A DNA stretch of 64,000 nucleotides from Cedecea davisae DSM 4568 (GTDB lineage: Bacteria > Pseudomonadota > Gammaproteobacteria > Enterobacterales > Enterobacteriaceae), in assembly GCF_000412335.2 (NCBI RefSeq), contig NZ_KE161030.1:4812801-4876800 (forward strand), in the 5' to 3' direction. The position numbers were made by a program, and so were the translations under genes. Under the pieces are notes generated by a model that was given only the letters and a program-made list of their open reading frames with translations, was not told the origin of the DNA and made no database searches. Shown one piece after another: positions 1 to 9,982 of this stretch; position 1 is the first letter of the stretch; each line of letters starts with the position of its first letter.

Positions 1-101
1 TTACGAAAGCACATCCGTTGAAATAAACCGGGTGAAATAAAGTCACCCCAAGTTGGTTAATGCTACACCAACAAGGTAGACACAATCCTGTGGAGTAGAA
101 C

Positions 102-431
102 ATGAGCGATAAAATTATTCACCTGACTGACGGCAGTTTCGACACGGACGTGCTTAAATCTGACGGGTTGATTCTGGTTGATTTCTGGGCAGAGTGGTGT
201 GGTCCTTGCAAAATGATTGCCCCGATTCTCGACGAGATCGCTGATGAATATCAGGGCAAACTCACCGTGGCTAAGCTGAACATCGACCAGAACCCGGGTA
301 CAGCGCCAAAATACGGCATTCGCGGTATCCCAACCCTGCTGCTGTTCAAGAACGGTGAAGTGGCCGCCACCAAAGTGGGTGCGCTGTCTAAAGGCCAGTT
401 AAAAGAGTTCCTCGACGCTAATCTGGCATAA
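102..431 (+). CDS. trxA: Thioredoxin 1
   Basis: Cytoplasmic dithiol-disulfide oxidoreductase that reduces ribonucleotide reductase, PAPS reductase and methionine sulfoxide reductases. The 109-residue protein has the usual length and carries the WCGPC active site (Cys33, Cys36) in the [11 protein letters not shown] context and the cis-proline loop GIRGIPT. It differs from the remembered E. coli protein at only a few N-terminal positions. The start has GTGGAGTAGAAC just upstream as a ribosome site. It lies immediately before rho, as in E. coli; the 101 bases before it hold its 5' region and no other gene. Confidence 0.98.
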   Translation: MSDKIIHLTDGSFDTDVLKSDGLILVDFWAEWCGPCKMIAPILDEIADEYQGKLTVAKLNIDQNPGTAPKYGIRGIPTLLLFKNGEVAATKVGALSKGQLKEFLDANLA

Positions 432-433
432 TG

Positions 434-472
434 GAATCTCAGCCGGTGCGTGCCGGGCTTGCATTTTTTTGT
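434..472 (+). terminator. Possible weak terminator after trxA
   Basis: An imperfect GC-rich hairpin (AGCCGG ... CCGGGCT with one bulged G) is followed by a run of seven T. The stem is short, so termination may be partial. It separates trxA from the rho leader. Confidence 0.4.
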
Positions 473-512
473 GAGCTGCTGGACGCCCGGCGTCAGTCAT
501 GCTAAGTTAAGT

Positions 513-790
513 TTGACTTCGCTTTGAACTTGCCTTTTAGTTTGAATCTTTGTATTACCTAATGCTTCCCGCTCGCTGTCAAATCAACTCTCTTTTACAG
601 CAATCACAGCGGATGCATAACCGATTTCGGGCTTATCACTCATTCCGTTATATCGTTTCAGTTCTGCGTTTTTCCTATGACCAGGCAGCGATTAGCATGT
701 GTGGTAGCCATTAAACAGGCATGGATGACCCTGCCATACCATTCACGAAACTAAGTTCGAGATTTACCCCGAGTTTAAGAACCCACCATT
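513..790 (+). promoter_or_regulatory. rho promoter and long mRNA leader
   Basis: The 359 bases between trxA and rho hold no long gene. A candidate promoter is TTGACT (513-518), 17 bases, then TTTAGT (536-541), which would give a leader of roughly 240 nt. In E. coli rho is autogenously controlled by Rho-dependent termination within a leader of about this size; that is family knowledge. The promoter assignment is by eye only. Confidence 0.45.
613..714 (+). CDS. rhoL: Possible rho leader peptide (RhoL-like)
   Basis: A 33-codon ORF lies inside the rho leader and ends 76 bases before rho. E. coli has an annotated 33-residue leader peptide, rhoL, in the same place; the length matches but I do not see clear sequence similarity to the E. 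coli peptide as I remember it. The peptide begins MHNRFRAYHSFRYIV and is rich in Arg, Tyr and Ser. Its ribosome site is poor (AGCGG). It could be chance, so the call rests on position and length only. Confidence 0.35.
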   Translation: MHNRFRAYHSFRYIVSVLRFSYDQAAISMCGSH

Positions 791-2050
791 ATGAATCTTA
801 CCGAATTAAAGAATACGCCGGTTTCTGAGCTGATTACTCTCGGCGAAAATATGGGGCTGGAAAACCAAGCCCGCATGCGCAAGCAGGACATCATTTTCTC
901 CATCCTGAAGCAACACGCTAAGAGTGGCGAAGATATCTTTGGTGATGGCGTGCTGGAGATACTGCAGGATGGATTTGGTTTCCTCCGCTCCGCAGACAGC
1001 TCCTACCTTGCCGGTCCCGATGACATCTACGTTTCTCCCAGCCAAATCCGCCGTTTCAACCTCCGCACAGGGGATACCATCTCCGGTAAGATTCGTCCGC
1101 CGAAAGAAGGCGAACGTTACTTTGCGCTGTTGAAAGTTAACGAAGTTAACTATGACAAGCCGGAAAACGCCCGTAGCAAGATCCTGTTTGAAAACTTAAC
1201 ACCGCTGCATGCCAACTCTCGTCTGCGCATGGAACGTGGTAACGGTTCAACCGAAGACTTGACTGCTCGCGTACTGGACCTGGCATCGCCTATCGGTCGT
1301 GGCCAGCGTGGCCTGATCGTCGCGCCGCCAAAAGCCGGTAAAACTATGCTGCTGCAAAACATTGCTCAGAGCATTGCTTACAACCATCCGGACTGTGTGC
1401 TGATGGTTCTGCTGATCGATGAACGTCCGGAAGAAGTGACCGAGATGCAGCGTCTGGTAAAAGGTGAAGTTGTTGCTTCCACCTTTGACGAGCCGGCTTC
1501 CCGCCACGTTCAGGTAGCCGAAATGGTTATCGAGAAGGCGAAGCGCCTGGTTGAGCATAAGAAAGACGTTATCATCCTGCTGGACTCCATCACCCGTCTG
1601 GCTCGTGCGTACAACACCGTGGTTCCGGCCTCAGGCAAAGTGCTAACCGGTGGTGTGGACGCTAACGCCCTGCACCGTCCAAAACGCTTCTTCGGCGCCG
1701 CGCGTAACGTGGAAGAGGGCGGCAGCCTGACCATCATTGCTACCGCGCTTATCGATACCGGCTCTAAAATGGATGAAGTTATCTACGAAGAGTTTAAAGG
1801 CACCGGCAACATGGAACTGCATCTCTCCCGTAAGATCGCAGAAAAACGCGTCTTCCCGGCTATCGATTACAACCGTTCCGGTACCCGTAAAGAAGAGCTG
1901 CTGACGACCCAGGAAGAGTTGCAGAAAATGTGGATCCTGCGCAAAATCATCCACCCTATGGGTGAGATAGATGCAATGGAGTTCCTCATCAATAAGTTGG
2001 CGATGACTAAAACCAACGACGACTTCTTTGATATGATGAAGCGCTCTTAA
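791..2050 (+). CDS. rho: Transcription termination factor Rho
   Basis: Hexameric RNA-dependent ATPase and helicase that releases RNA polymerase from untranslated transcripts. At 419 residues it has exactly the E. coli length and is nearly identical to it. Domains in order: N-terminal helical part (1-47), cold-shock-like RNA-binding domain with GFGFLRS and [10 protein letters not shown] (about 50-125), then the RecA-like ATPase with Walker A PPKAGKT near residue 180, Walker [13 protein letters not shown] near 260, and the Q/R-loop region. There is no strong Shine-Dalgarno before the ATG, in keeping with an autoregulated leader. A strong intrinsic terminator follows. Confidence 0.98.
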   Translation: MNLTELKNTPVSELITLGENMGLENQARMRKQDIIFSILKQHAKSGEDIFGDGVLEILQDGFGFLRSADSSYLAGPDDIYVSPSQIRRFNLRTGDTISGKIRPPKEGERYFALLKVNEVNYDKPENARSKILFENLTPLHANSRLRMERGNGSTEDLTARVLDLASPIGRGQRGLIVAPPKAGKTMLLQNIAQSIAYNHPDCVLMVLLIDERPEEVTEMQRLVKGEVVASTFDEPASRHVQVAEMVIEKAKRLVEHKKDVIILLDSITRLARAYNTVVPASGKVLTGGVDANALHRPKRFFGAARNVEEGGSLTIIATALIDTGSKMDEVIYEEFKGTGNMELHLSRKIAEKRVFPAIDYNRSGTRKEELLTTQEELQKMWILRKIIHPMGEIDAMEFLINKLAMTKTNDDFFDMMKRS

Positions 2051-2067
2051 GTAACAAAAACTCGGGG

Positions 2068-2098
2068 AACGCCACGCTTAGTCGTGGCGTTTTTCTTT
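2068..2098 (+). terminator. rho intrinsic terminator
   Basis: A perfect 9-bp stem AACGCCACG / CGTGGCGTT with a six-base loop (CTTAGT) is followed by a T-rich tract. It ends the rho transcript before the ECA operon. Confidence 0.85.
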
Positions 2099-2186
2099 TC
2101 TGCTCTATACGATATGCACACGGTTAATGTTGCTGTTAACCAATATCTGGAACAGTTTTATTTACAAAATTCCTTTTGCAACAGGC

Positions 2187-2201
2187 TTGACTCATAGTCA
2201 A
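2187..2201. other. Inverted repeat upstream of the wecA leader ORF
   Basis: TTGACT-CAT-AGTCAA is a perfect 15-base inverted repeat 22 bases before the small ORF that precedes wecA. It could be a protein-binding site, a small RNA hairpin or an overlapping -35 element. No regulator is recognised. Confidence 0.35.
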
Positions 2202-2223
2202 ACACATTGTTCAGGGAGGAATC

Positions 2224-2304
2224 ATGTTTAATCTCTTCGGGGCTAAGGCATATTTTGACTATGCTGACTTTGCCCACACATCTTGCAGAGAGCTTGCACT
2301 GTGA
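2224..2304 (+). CDS. Small ORF translationally coupled to wecA
   Basis: A 26-codon ORF starting MFNLFGAKAYFDYADFAH has a strong ribosome site (GGGAGGA, 3 bases before the ATG). Its TGA stop overlaps the GTG start of wecA as GTGA, the classical arrangement for translational coupling. It is too short for domain assignment and has no membrane segment. It is either a real small protein or a leader that sets wecA and ECA operon expression. The ribosome site is better than that of wecA itself, which supports translation. I do not recognise a named family. Confidence 0.55.
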   Translation: MFNLFGAKAYFDYADFAHTSCRELAL

Positions 2305-3392
2305 ATTTAGTCGCTACCGGAACTGAGCTAATCTTTATTCTAATCTTTACTACCGTATTTCTTTTTTTTGCACGTAAGGTAGCAAAGGTAATTGGTCTTG
2401 TTGATAAGCCGAATTTCCGTAAGCGCCATCAGGGGTTGATTCCCCTCGTTGGTGGTATCTCGGTTTATGCAGGTATCTGCTTCTCTTTCCTGATCGCCAA
2501 ATATTACATTCCCCACGGTTGGTTGTATTTATCCTGTGCCGGGGTGCTGGTGTTGGTGGGCGCGCTTGACGATCGCTTTGACATTAGTGTCAAAATCCGC
2601 GCAGCCATTCAGGCGATTGTTGGCATCATTATGATGGCATACGGCAACCTTCATCTTAGCAGTTTGGGCTATATCTTTGGCTCGTGGGAGTTGGTGCTTG
2701 GTCCGTTCGGCTACTTCCTGACGCTGTTTGCCGTCTGGGCGGCTATCAACGCCTTTAATATGGTTGACGGCATTGATGGCCTGCTGGGGGGGCTTTCTTC
2801 CGTTTCCTTTGCGGCAATGGGCGTCATCCTCCTTCTGGACGGCCAATACAGCCTGGCGATGTGGTGCTTTGCCGTAATCGTAGCCATCCTTCCTTATATC
2901 CTTCTGAACCTTGGGGTGCTGGGGCGTCGCTATAAAGTCTTTATGGGCGATGCGGGCAGCACGCTAATCGGCTTTACGGTTATCTGGATACTGCTGGAAA
3001 CGACTCAGGGCCAAAATCATCCGATAAGCCCGGTGACCGCTCTGTGGATAATTGCTATCCCGCTCATGGACATGATAGCGATTATGTATCGCCGCTTGCG
3101 TAAAGGGATGAGTCCGTTCTCTGCCGACCGCCAGCATATACATCATCTGATCATGCGCGCTGGTTTCACTTCAAGGCAGGCTTTTGTCCTGATTACTCTG
3201 GCAGCAGCGCTGCTGGCAGCAGTCGGTGTTGCCGCTGAATATGCCCATTTCATCCCTGAGTGGGTAATGTTGGCATTGTTCTTGCTTGCATTTGTACTAT
3301 ACGATTTTTGTATTAAACGAGCCTGGAAAGTGGCCCGCTTTATCAGACGTCATAAGCGTCGCATTCGCAGAAACAACAACGTAAACATTTAG
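2301..3392 (+). CDS. wecA: UDP-GlcNAc:undecaprenyl-phosphate GlcNAc-1-phosphate transferase
   Basis: Polytopic inner-membrane enzyme (363 residues) that starts ECA, and in many strains O antigen, by moving GlcNAc-1-P to undecaprenyl phosphate. Family hallmarks are visible: DDRFDIS, NAFNMVDGIDGL, the VFMGDAGS catalytic loop and the HIHH motif (DRQHIHHLIMRAGF) near residue 280. The C terminus is strongly basic. The GTG at 2301 is chosen because MNLVATGTELI aligns with the E. coli N terminus and AGAGAG lies 8 bases upstream. The reading frame stays open back to an ATG at 2283, which would add six residues. It is the first enzyme gene of the ECA operon. Confidence 0.96.
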   Translation: MNLVATGTELIFILIFTTVFLFFARKVAKVIGLVDKPNFRKRHQGLIPLVGGISVYAGICFSFLIAKYYIPHGWLYLSCAGVLVLVGALDDRFDISVKIRAAIQAIVGIIMMAYGNLHLSSLGYIFGSWELVLGPFGYFLTLFAVWAAINAFNMVDGIDGLLGGLSSVSFAAMGVILLLDGQYSLAMWCFAVIVAILPYILLNLGVLGRRYKVFMGDAGSTLIGFTVIWILLETTQGQNHPISPVTALWIIAIPLMDMIAIMYRRLRKGMSPFSADRQHIHHLIMRAGFTSRQAFVLITLAAALLAAVGVAAEYAHFIPEWVMLALFLLAFVLYDFCIKRAWKVARFIRRHKRRIRRNNNVNI

Positions 3393-3414
3393 TCTGACTT
3401 GAATTGGGGAAGCG

Positions 3415-4461
3415 ATGAAAGAGAACGTGCCGGGCAGCAACCCTGCGGTGGATAATGAGCTGGATATCCGCGGCTTGTTTCGTACGCTGTGGCAGGGCAA
3501 ATTCTGGATTGTTGGCATTGCGTTTATTTTTGCCATTATCGCACTGACCTACACCTTTTTAGCCAAACAAGAGTGGAGCGCGACGGCGATAACCGATCGT
3601 CCAACGGTCAATATGCTGGGGGGGTACTACTCCCAGCAGCAGTTCCTGCGCAACCTGGATATCAAATCTGATATGGCTTCGACGGACAGGCCATCGGCCA
3701 TGGATGAGGCGTATAAAGAGTTCATCGTTCAGCTCTCCGCCTACGATACCCGAAGAGATTTCTGGCTGCAGACCGATTACTACAAGCAGCGTCAGGTCGG
3801 CAACAGCAAAGCGGATGCCGCGCTGTTGGATGAAATTACCGACAATATTCAGTTTACCTCCGGGGATGCCGCCCGCAACATCAGCGATAGCGTGAAGCTG
3901 ACGGCTGAAACCGCGGCGGATGCCAACAACCTGCTTCGTCAATATGTTGCCTTCGCCAGCCAGCGTGCGGCCAGCCATCTCAACGAAGAGCTGACCGGAG
4001 CATGGGCGGCGCGAACCACTCAGATGAAGGCGCAGGTCAAACGTCAGGAAGCAGTGGCGCAGGCTATCTACGACCGTAAAATGAAAAGTATTGAGCAAGC
4101 GCTGAAGATTGCTCAACAGCAGAATATCACCCGCAGCGAAACCAACGTACCGGCAGATGAACTTCCTGATTCAGAGATGTTTATGCTCGGTCGTCCGATG
4201 CTGCAGGCGAGGCTGGAAAGCCTGCAGGCCGTAGGGCCTGATTTTGATATCGACTACGATCAGAATCGGGCGATGCTAAATACCCTGAACGTCGGCCCTA
4301 CCGTCGATGCTCGTTTCCAGACCTATCGTTATTTACGCACTCCTGAAGAGCCGGTCAAACGCGACAGCCCACGTCGTGCGTTCCTGCTCATCATGTGGGG
4401 CGCGGTCGGGGCGCTTATCGGTGCTGGCGTGGCATTGGCTCGCCGCCCCAAAATCGCTTAA
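3415..4461 (+). CDS. wzzE: ECA polysaccharide chain-length regulator
   Basis: Inner-membrane co-polymerase of the Wzz/PCP family that sets the modal length of ECA chains and supports cyclic ECA formation. The 348 residues match the E. coli length. There are two membrane segments: one near residues 32-52 ([19 protein letters not shown]) and one near the C terminus (about 323-341, [18 protein letters not shown]). The large periplasmic middle is predicted helical. The proline-rich segment before the second membrane helix ([16 protein letters not shown]) is typical of the family. It sits 22 bases after wecA with GGGGAAGCG as ribosome site. Confidence 0.96.
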   Translation: MKENVPGSNPAVDNELDIRGLFRTLWQGKFWIVGIAFIFAIIALTYTFLAKQEWSATAITDRPTVNMLGGYYSQQQFLRNLDIKSDMASTDRPSAMDEAYKEFIVQLSAYDTRRDFWLQTDYYKQRQVGNSKADAALLDEITDNIQFTSGDAARNISDSVKLTAETAADANNLLRQYVAFASQRAASHLNEELTGAWAARTTQMKAQVKRQEAVAQAIYDRKMKSIEQALKIAQQQNITRSETNVPADELPDSEMFMLGRPMLQARLESLQAVGPDFDIDYDQNRAMLNTLNVGPTVDARFQTYRYLRTPEEPVKRDSPRRAFLLIMWGAVGALIGAGVALARRPKIA

Positions 4462-4522
4462 GCCCTTTATTAGTGGAGGAGCGATGGAATGCCTCCACTT
4501 TATTCAAAAGAAGAGAATCACC

Positions 4523-5653
4523 GTGAAAGTGTTAACTGTTTTTGGCACGCGTCCTGAAGCTATAAAAATGGCTCCTCTGGTGGACGCGCTGGCGAAAGAC
4601 GCGTTTTTTGACGCGAAAGTATGTGTAACGGCGCAGCATCGCGAGATGCTGGATCAGGTATTACATCTGTTCTCAATTAAACCTGATTATGATTTAAATA
4701 TTATGAAGCCGGGGCAGGGCTTGACGGAAATCACCTGTCGGATCCTGGAAGGCCTGAAGCCTATTCTGGAGTCTTTCAAGCCGGATGTTGTTTTGGTGCA
4801 TGGCGATACCACCACGACCGTTGCGGCCAGCCTGGCGGCGTTTTACCAGCGTATTCCCGTGGGGCACGTTGAGGCGGGCCTGCGCACCGGTGATATTTAT
4901 TCTCCGTGGCCGGAAGAGGCGAACCGTACTTTGACGGGGCATCTCGCCACCTGGCATTTTGCGCCAACGGAAACTTCCCGGCAGAACCTGCTGCGGGAAA
5001 ACATTGCTGAACAGAAAATTTCGGTCACCGGAAATACGGTTATTGATGCGCTTCTTTCCGTACGTGACCGCGTCTTAACGCAGGATGATGTACGCAAGGA
5101 AATTGAGGCGAAGCATACTTTCCTCGATGCCAGCAAAAAAATGATCCTGGTCACCGGGCACCGTCGCGAAAGCTTTGGCGATGGCTTTGAGCGTATTTGC
5201 CACGCGCTGGCGAAAATAGCCGAACAAAACAGTGATGTGCAGATAGTTTATCCGGTTCACCTGAATCCAAACGTCAGCGAGCCGGTTCGGCGCATTCTGG
5301 GCCATGTGGACAACGTCGTCCTGATTGAGCCTCAGGAGTATCTGCCGTTTGTTTACCTGATGAATCACGCCTGGCTTATCCTCACCGACTCCGGCGGTAT
5401 CCAGGAAGAGGCTCCGTCTCTCGGCAAACCTGTGTTGGTGATGCGCGAAACCACCGAACGCCCTGAAGCAGTGGCCGCAGGTACTGTGCGCCTGGTCGGA
5501 ACCAATGAAGAGACGATCGTAGCCGAAGTGACCCGGCTGCTTCGTGATGAGCAGGAATATCATGCGATGAGCCGCGCTCATAACCCTTACGGGGATGGCG
5601 AAGCCTGCAGCCGAATTCTGAATGCTTTGAAACAAAATCAGGTGACATCATGA
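4523..5653 (+). CDS. wecB: UDP-N-acetylglucosamine 2-epimerase (non-hydrolysing)
   Basis: Cytoplasmic epimerase converting UDP-GlcNAc to UDP-ManNAc for ECA. At 376 residues it equals the E. coli protein. The N-terminal [12 protein letters not shown] motif, [26 protein letters not shown] and [20 protein letters not shown] mark the GT-B-fold epimerase family. The GTG at 4523 is chosen because [15 protein letters not shown] aligns with the family start; an open frame reaches back to 4307 but that stretch overlaps wzzE in another frame. The last four bases overlap wecC (ATGA). Confidence 0.96.
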   Translation: MKVLTVFGTRPEAIKMAPLVDALAKDAFFDAKVCVTAQHREMLDQVLHLFSIKPDYDLNIMKPGQGLTEITCRILEGLKPILESFKPDVVLVHGDTTTTVAASLAAFYQRIPVGHVEAGLRTGDIYSPWPEEANRTLTGHLATWHFAPTETSRQNLLRENIAEQKISVTGNTVIDALLSVRDRVLTQDDVRKEIEAKHTFLDASKKMILVTGHRRESFGDGFERICHALAKIAEQNSDVQIVYPVHLNPNVSEPVRRILGHVDNVVLIEPQEYLPFVYLMNHAWLILTDSGGIQEEAPSLGKPVLVMRETTERPEAVAAGTVRLVGTNEETIVAEVTRLLRDEQEYHAMSRAHNPYGDGEACSRILNALKQNQVTS

Positions 5654-6912
5654 GTTTTACCACCATCTCCGTCATTGGCCTGGGTTATATCGGTTTGCCT
5701 ACCGCAGCGGCGTTTGCTTCCCGTAAGCGTAAAGTTATTGGCGTTGATATTAATCAGCGCGCGGTAGATACCATTAATCGCGGGGCGATTCATATCGTCG
5801 AGCCTGATTTAGACAAGGTGGTGAAATCTGCGGTGGAAGAGGGGTTCTTGCGGGCCACCACCCAGCCGGTTGAAGCAGATGCTTATCTGATTGCTGTTCC
5901 AACGCCTTTTAAAGGCGAGCACCAGCCGGATATGGTGTATGTCAAATCCGCGGCGGACTCCATTGCACCTGTGCTGAAAAAAGGCGCTCTGGTGGTGCTG
6001 GAGTCTACCTCACCGGTCGGCGCTACGGAGCAAATGGCCGAATGGCTGGCTGCTCTGCGCCCCGATTTAAGCTTCCCTCAGCAGGTCGGAGAAGAGGCTG
6101 ATATCAACATAGCCTATTGCCCGGAGCGTGTCTTGCCGGGGCAGGTAATGGTTGAACTCATTAAAAACGATCGTGTGGTTGGCGGAATGACGCCGGTATG
6201 CTCGGCTCGTGCCAGCGAGCTCTACAAAATCTTCCTCGAAGGTGAATGCGTAATCACTAATTCCCGCACCGCCGAGATGTGCAAGTTAACCGAAAACAGC
6301 TTCCGTGATGTAAACATTGCCTTTGCTAACGAACTGTCGCTTATCTGTGCCGACCAGGGAATTAACGTCTGGGAGCTGATTCGCCTTGCGAATCGTCACC
6401 CTCGGGTCAATATTTTGCAGCCGGGGCCAGGCGTAGGCGGGCACTGCATTGCGGTCGACCCGTGGTTTATCGTGTCGCAAAATCCTGAACAGGCTCGCCT
6501 GATTCGTACCGCGCGTGAAGTGAATGACGGCAAGCCATTCTGGGTTATCAATCAGGTAAAAGCAGCGGTTGCCGACTGCCTGAGTGAAACCGGCCGCCGT
6601 GCCAGCGAACTGAAAATCGCCTGCTTTGGGCTGGCGTTCAAACCGAATATTGATGACCTGCGCGAAAGCCCGGCGATGGAAATCGCTGAGCTGCTGGCCG
6701 AATGGCATAGCGGAACAACGCTAGCGGTCGAACCCAATATTCATGAGCTTCCGGCAAAATTGACGGGCCACTGCGAGCTGGTGTCTACCGACGTGGCTCT
6801 GGAACAGGCCGATATCCTGGTGATGCTGGTCGATCACAAAGAATTTAAAGCTATTCCGGCCACAAGCGTACGGCAGCCGTGGATTGTCGATGCTAAAGGC
6901 GTGTGGCGATAA
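5650..6912 (+). CDS. wecC: UDP-N-acetyl-D-mannosamine dehydrogenase
   Basis: NAD-dependent four-electron oxidation of UDP-ManNAc to UDP-ManNAcA, the second ECA sugar. The 420-residue protein has the N-terminal Rossmann motif [10 protein letters not shown], the central [15 protein letters not shown] motif with the catalytic cysteine, and the C-terminal UDP-binding domain ([20 protein letters not shown]). Its start overlaps the wecB stop. In E. coli rffG and rffH follow; here wecD follows after five bases. Confidence 0.97.
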   Translation: MSFTTISVIGLGYIGLPTAAAFASRKRKVIGVDINQRAVDTINRGAIHIVEPDLDKVVKSAVEEGFLRATTQPVEADAYLIAVPTPFKGEHQPDMVYVKSAADSIAPVLKKGALVVLESTSPVGATEQMAEWLAALRPDLSFPQQVGEEADINIAYCPERVLPGQVMVELIKNDRVVGGMTPVCSARASELYKIFLEGECVITNSRTAEMCKLTENSFRDVNIAFANELSLICADQGINVWELIRLANRHPRVNILQPGPGVGGHCIAVDPWFIVSQNPEQARLIRTAREVNDGKPFWVINQVKAAVADCLSETGRRASELKIACFGLAFKPNIDDLRESPAMEIAELLAEWHSGTTLAVEPNIHELPAKLTGHCELVSTDVALEQADILVMLVDHKEFKAIPATSVRQPWIVDAKGVWR

Positions 6913-6917
6913 GCGCG

Positions 6918-7595
6918 ATGAGCCTGATTCACGCAACCCTGAACGCTCTGGAGTGGGAAAACCATTTCTTCGGGATCAACAGCAGCGCGGTGCGAATTGC
7001 TGAGGATGCCCCGGCGCTGACGCCAGAACGGTTAAACGCCTGGGGACGGGTTCAGGCAAAGATCCCAACGCATCGAACCGACTGGCTGGATGGCCTGCAG
7101 CAGCTCGGTTTTCAACTGGTTGAAGGCGAAGTGGATTTAGCGCTTTGTATTGGCACGCAAAATGCAGATATTCACGTCGATATTGCTCAGCCAGATGAGA
7201 TCCCGGCCCTGCGTAACGCGGCGGCTCAGGCTTTTAAGCAAAGCCGCTTTCGCGCCCCCTGGTTTCAGGAGGCGGACAGCGGTCGTTTCTATGCTCAGTG
7301 GATTGAAAATGCGGTACTCGGCACCTTTGATAACCAATGCCTGTTGCTGAAAGATACCGGCACTATGCGGGGCTTTGTGACGCTGCGCCAGCTTAACGGC
7401 GACGAGGCGAGAATTGGCCTGCTCGCCGGGCAGGGTGCGGGCGGTGAGCTTATGGCCGCGGCAAAATATTGGTGCCAGCAGCGCGGTATCCGGACGCTAC
7501 GGGTAGCTACCCAGGTGAGCAATATCGCCGCCCTGCGTCGCTATATTAACAGCGGCGCCACGATAGAAAGCACGGCTTTCTGGTTATACAGGTGA
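6918..7595 (+). CDS. wecD: dTDP-4-amino-4,6-dideoxy-D-galactose acyltransferase
   Basis: GNAT-family N-acetyltransferase (225 residues) that uses acetyl-CoA to make dTDP-Fuc4NAc, the third ECA sugar. The C-terminal half carries the acetyl-CoA binding region ([16 protein letters not shown]), followed by [21 protein letters not shown], typical of the family. The ATG at 6918 gives an N terminus like E. coli; an in-frame GTG at 6903 would overlap wecC. It directly follows wecC because the usual rffG-rffH pair is missing. Its substrate therefore has to come from dTDP-sugar enzymes encoded elsewhere. Confidence 0.93.
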   Translation: MSLIHATLNALEWENHFFGINSSAVRIAEDAPALTPERLNAWGRVQAKIPTHRTDWLDGLQQLGFQLVEGEVDLALCIGTQNADIHVDIAQPDEIPALRNAAAQAFKQSRFRAPWFQEADSGRFYAQWIENAVLGTFDNQCLLLKDTGTMRGFVTLRQLNGDEARIGLLAGQGAGGELMAAAKYWCQQRGIRTLRVATQVSNIAALRRYINSGATIESTAFWLYR

Positions 7596-7599
7596 AAAA

Positions 7600-8730
7600 A
7601 TGATCCCATTTAACGCTCCGCCGGTTGTAGGTACAGAACTCGAATATATGCAGGCTGCAATGGGCAGCGGCAAGCTTTGCGGCGACGGCGGTTTTACCCG
7701 TCGCTGCCAGCAGTGGATGGAGCAACGTTTTGGCAGCAAGAAAGTCCTGCTGACTCCGTCCTGCACCGCTTCACTGGAAATGGCCGCCATCCTGCTTGAT
7801 ATCAAGCCAGGCGATGAAGTGATTATGCCGAGCTACACCTTCGTCTCGACGGCAAATGCCTTTGTGCTGCGCGGAGCCGTTATCGTATTCGTGGATGTTC
7901 GTCCTGACACCATGAACATTGACGAAACCAAAATTGAAGCGGCGATCACCGAGAAAACCCGCGCCATCGTGCCGGTGCATTACGCGGGAGTTGCCTGTGA
8001 AATGGACACCATCATGGCTATCGCCAATAAACACGGCCTGTTTGTGGTGGAAGATGCCGCCCAGGGCGTGATGTCGACCTATAAAGGGCGGGCGCTGGGC
8101 TCAATTGGCCATATCGGCTGCTTTAGCTTTCATGAAACTAAAAACTACACCGCGGGCGGCGAAGGCGGAGCGACGCTGATTAATGACCCGTCGCTTATCG
8201 AGCGTGCGGAAATTATTCGTGAAAAGGGCACTAACCGCAGCCAGTTCTTCCGCGGGCAGGTGGACAAATACACCTGGCGCGATATCGGTTCAAGCTACCT
8301 GATGGCAGACTTGCAGGCCGCTTATCTGTGGGCGCAGCTTGAGGCCGCCGAGAAAATTAATCAGCAGCGCCTGAAGCTATGGCAAACCTACCATGATGCG
8401 CTTGCTCCGCTGGCAAAATCCGGGCGTATTGAGCTGCCGTCGATACCGAAAGACTGCGTGCAGAATGCCCATATGTTTTATATCAAGCTGCGTGATATTG
8501 AAGACCGCAGCGCGCTGATTGCCTACCTTAAAGAAGCGGAAATCATGGCGGTGTTCCATTACATTCCGCTTCACGCTTGCCCGGCCGGTGAGCGGTTTGG
8601 CCGCTTCCACGGCGAAGATAGTTTCACTACCCGTGAAAGCGAGCGCCTGCTGCGCCTGCCTCTGTTCTACAACCTTTCTGCCGTGAACCAGCGTACCGTT
8701 ATTAATACGTTGCAAAGCTACTTCGCCTGA
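7600..8730 (+). CDS. wecE: dTDP-4-amino-4,6-dideoxygalactose transaminase
   Basis: PLP enzyme of the DegT/DnrJ/EryC1 family that aminates dTDP-4-keto-6-deoxyglucose to dTDP-Fuc4N, using glutamate. The 376-residue protein has the expected MIPFNAPPVVGTELEY start, the VEDAAQG motif contacting PLP, and the Schiff-base lysine in SFHETKNYTAGGEGG near residue 181. It begins four bases after wecD with AGGTG as ribosome site. The product of this step is acetylated by WecD. Confidence 0.97.
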   Translation: MIPFNAPPVVGTELEYMQAAMGSGKLCGDGGFTRRCQQWMEQRFGSKKVLLTPSCTASLEMAAILLDIKPGDEVIMPSYTFVSTANAFVLRGAVIVFVDVRPDTMNIDETKIEAAITEKTRAIVPVHYAGVACEMDTIMAIANKHGLFVVEDAAQGVMSTYKGRALGSIGHIGCFSFHETKNYTAGGEGGATLINDPSLIERAEIIREKGTNRSQFFRGQVDKYTWRDIGSSYLMADLQAAYLWAQLEAAEKINQQRLKLWQTYHDALAPLAKSGRIELPSIPKDCVQNAHMFYIKLRDIEDRSALIAYLKEAEIMAVFHYIPLHACPAGERFGRFHGEDSFTTRESERLLRLPLFYNLSAVNQRTVINTLQSYFA

Positions 8731-8731
8731 T

Positions 8732-9982
8732 ATGTCTCTTGCCAAAGCTTCGGTGTGGACCGCGGGGTCCACGCTAGTCAAAATCGGCGCGGGCCTGCTG
8801 GTGGTCAAAATGCTGGCGGTGGCTTTTGGGCCTTCCGGCGTAGGGCTTGCCGGTAACTTTCGTCAGATGGTTACCGTGCTTGGCGTGCTGGCGGGTGCAG
8901 GCATTTTTAATGGCGTAACCAAGTATGTTGCTGAACATCATGACGATCCGGCTCAACTTAAACGAGTCATAGGCACGTCGTCGACAATGGTGCTCGGCTT
9001 CTCATCCGTACTGGCGGTTATTTTTGTTCTGGCCGCCCGCCCAATCAGCATTGGATTATTTGGCCACGCTGACTATCAGAACCTGGTACGCCTGGTGGCG
9101 CTGGTGCAAATGGGCATAGCCTGGGCGAACCTGTCGCTGGCTATAATCAAAGGTTTTCGGGATGCGGCAGGCAACGCCTTTGCGCTGATCGCCGGCAGTA
9201 TAATCGGGGTTATCGCTTATTATCTTTGTTACCGCCTGGGCGGCTATCCGGGCGCACTGCTGGGCCTGGCCCTTGTGCCTGCTCTGGTCGTTATCCCGGC
9301 GTCGCTTATGTTGCTAAGGCGCGGGCATATTCCTCTGCATTACCTGAAGCCCGGCTGGGATAAGCTGCTGGCAAGCCATCTGGGTAAGTTCACCATTATG
9401 GCGCTGATTACTTCCGTCACGCTGCCGGTGGCTTACGTGATGATGCGAAATCTGCTGGCCGCGCACTATAGCTGGGACGAGGTTGGTATCTGGCAAGGGG
9501 TGAGCAGTATTTCAGATGCCTACCTGCAATTTATCACCGCGTCCTTTAGCGTTTATTTATTGCCGACGCTGTCGCGGCTGAAGGAAAAAAGCGCCATCAC
9601 GCGTGAGATTACGCGCTCGCTGAAGTTTGTGCTGCCTGCGGTGGCCGCTGCGAGCCTGACCGTGTGGCTGCTGCGCGACTTTGCCATCTGGCTGCTGTTT
9701 TCGCCTAAATTTATTGCGATGCGCGATCTGTTTGCCTGGCAGCTGGTTGGCGATGTATTAAAAGTGGGGGCTTATGTATTTGGCTATCTGGTCATTGCGA
9801 AGGCATCGCTGCGTTTTTATATTTTGACTGAAATTAGTCAGTTTGCTTTATTGACCGGCTTCTCACGCTGGTTAATACCGGCTCATGGCGCGCTGGGTGC
9901 GGCTCAGGCCTACATGGCAACTTACATTGTCTATTTTGCGCTCTGCTGTGGCGTTTTCTTTATTTATCGTAGACGAGCATGA
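8732..9982 (+). CDS. wzxE: ECA lipid III flippase
   Basis: Multi-pass inner-membrane flippase of the MOP/Wzx family (416 residues) that moves undecaprenyl-PP-linked ECA trisaccharide to the periplasm. The sequence is almost entirely alternating hydrophobic segments, with the conserved N-terminal stretch [23 protein letters not shown]. It starts one base after the wecE stop and overlaps wecF by four bases (ATGA). Confidence 0.95.
   Translation: MSLAKASVWTAGSTLVKIGAGLLVVKMLAVAFGPSGVGLAGNFRQMVTVLGVLAGAGIFNGVTKYVAEHHDDPAQLKRVIGTSSTMVLGFSSVLAVIFVLAARPISIGLFGHADYQNLVRLVALVQMGIAWANLSLAIIKGFRDAAGNAFALIAGSIIGVIAYYLCYRLGGYPGALLGLALVPALVVIPASLMLLRRGHIPLHYLKPGWDKLLASHLGKFTIMALITSVTLPVAYVMMRNLLAAHYSWDEVGIWQGVSSISDAYLQFITASFSVYLLPTLSRLKEKSAITREITRSLKFVLPAVAAASLTVWLLRDFAIWLLFSPKFIAMRDLFAWQLVGDVLKVGAYVFGYLVIAKASLRFYILTEISQFALLTGFSRWLIPAHGALGAAQAYMATYIVYFALCCGVFFIYRRRA

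Noticed and set aside
4307..4522. Long N-terminal extension of wecB
   Set aside because: It overlaps the wzzE 3' end in another frame, and the GTG at 4523 gives the exact family start and length.
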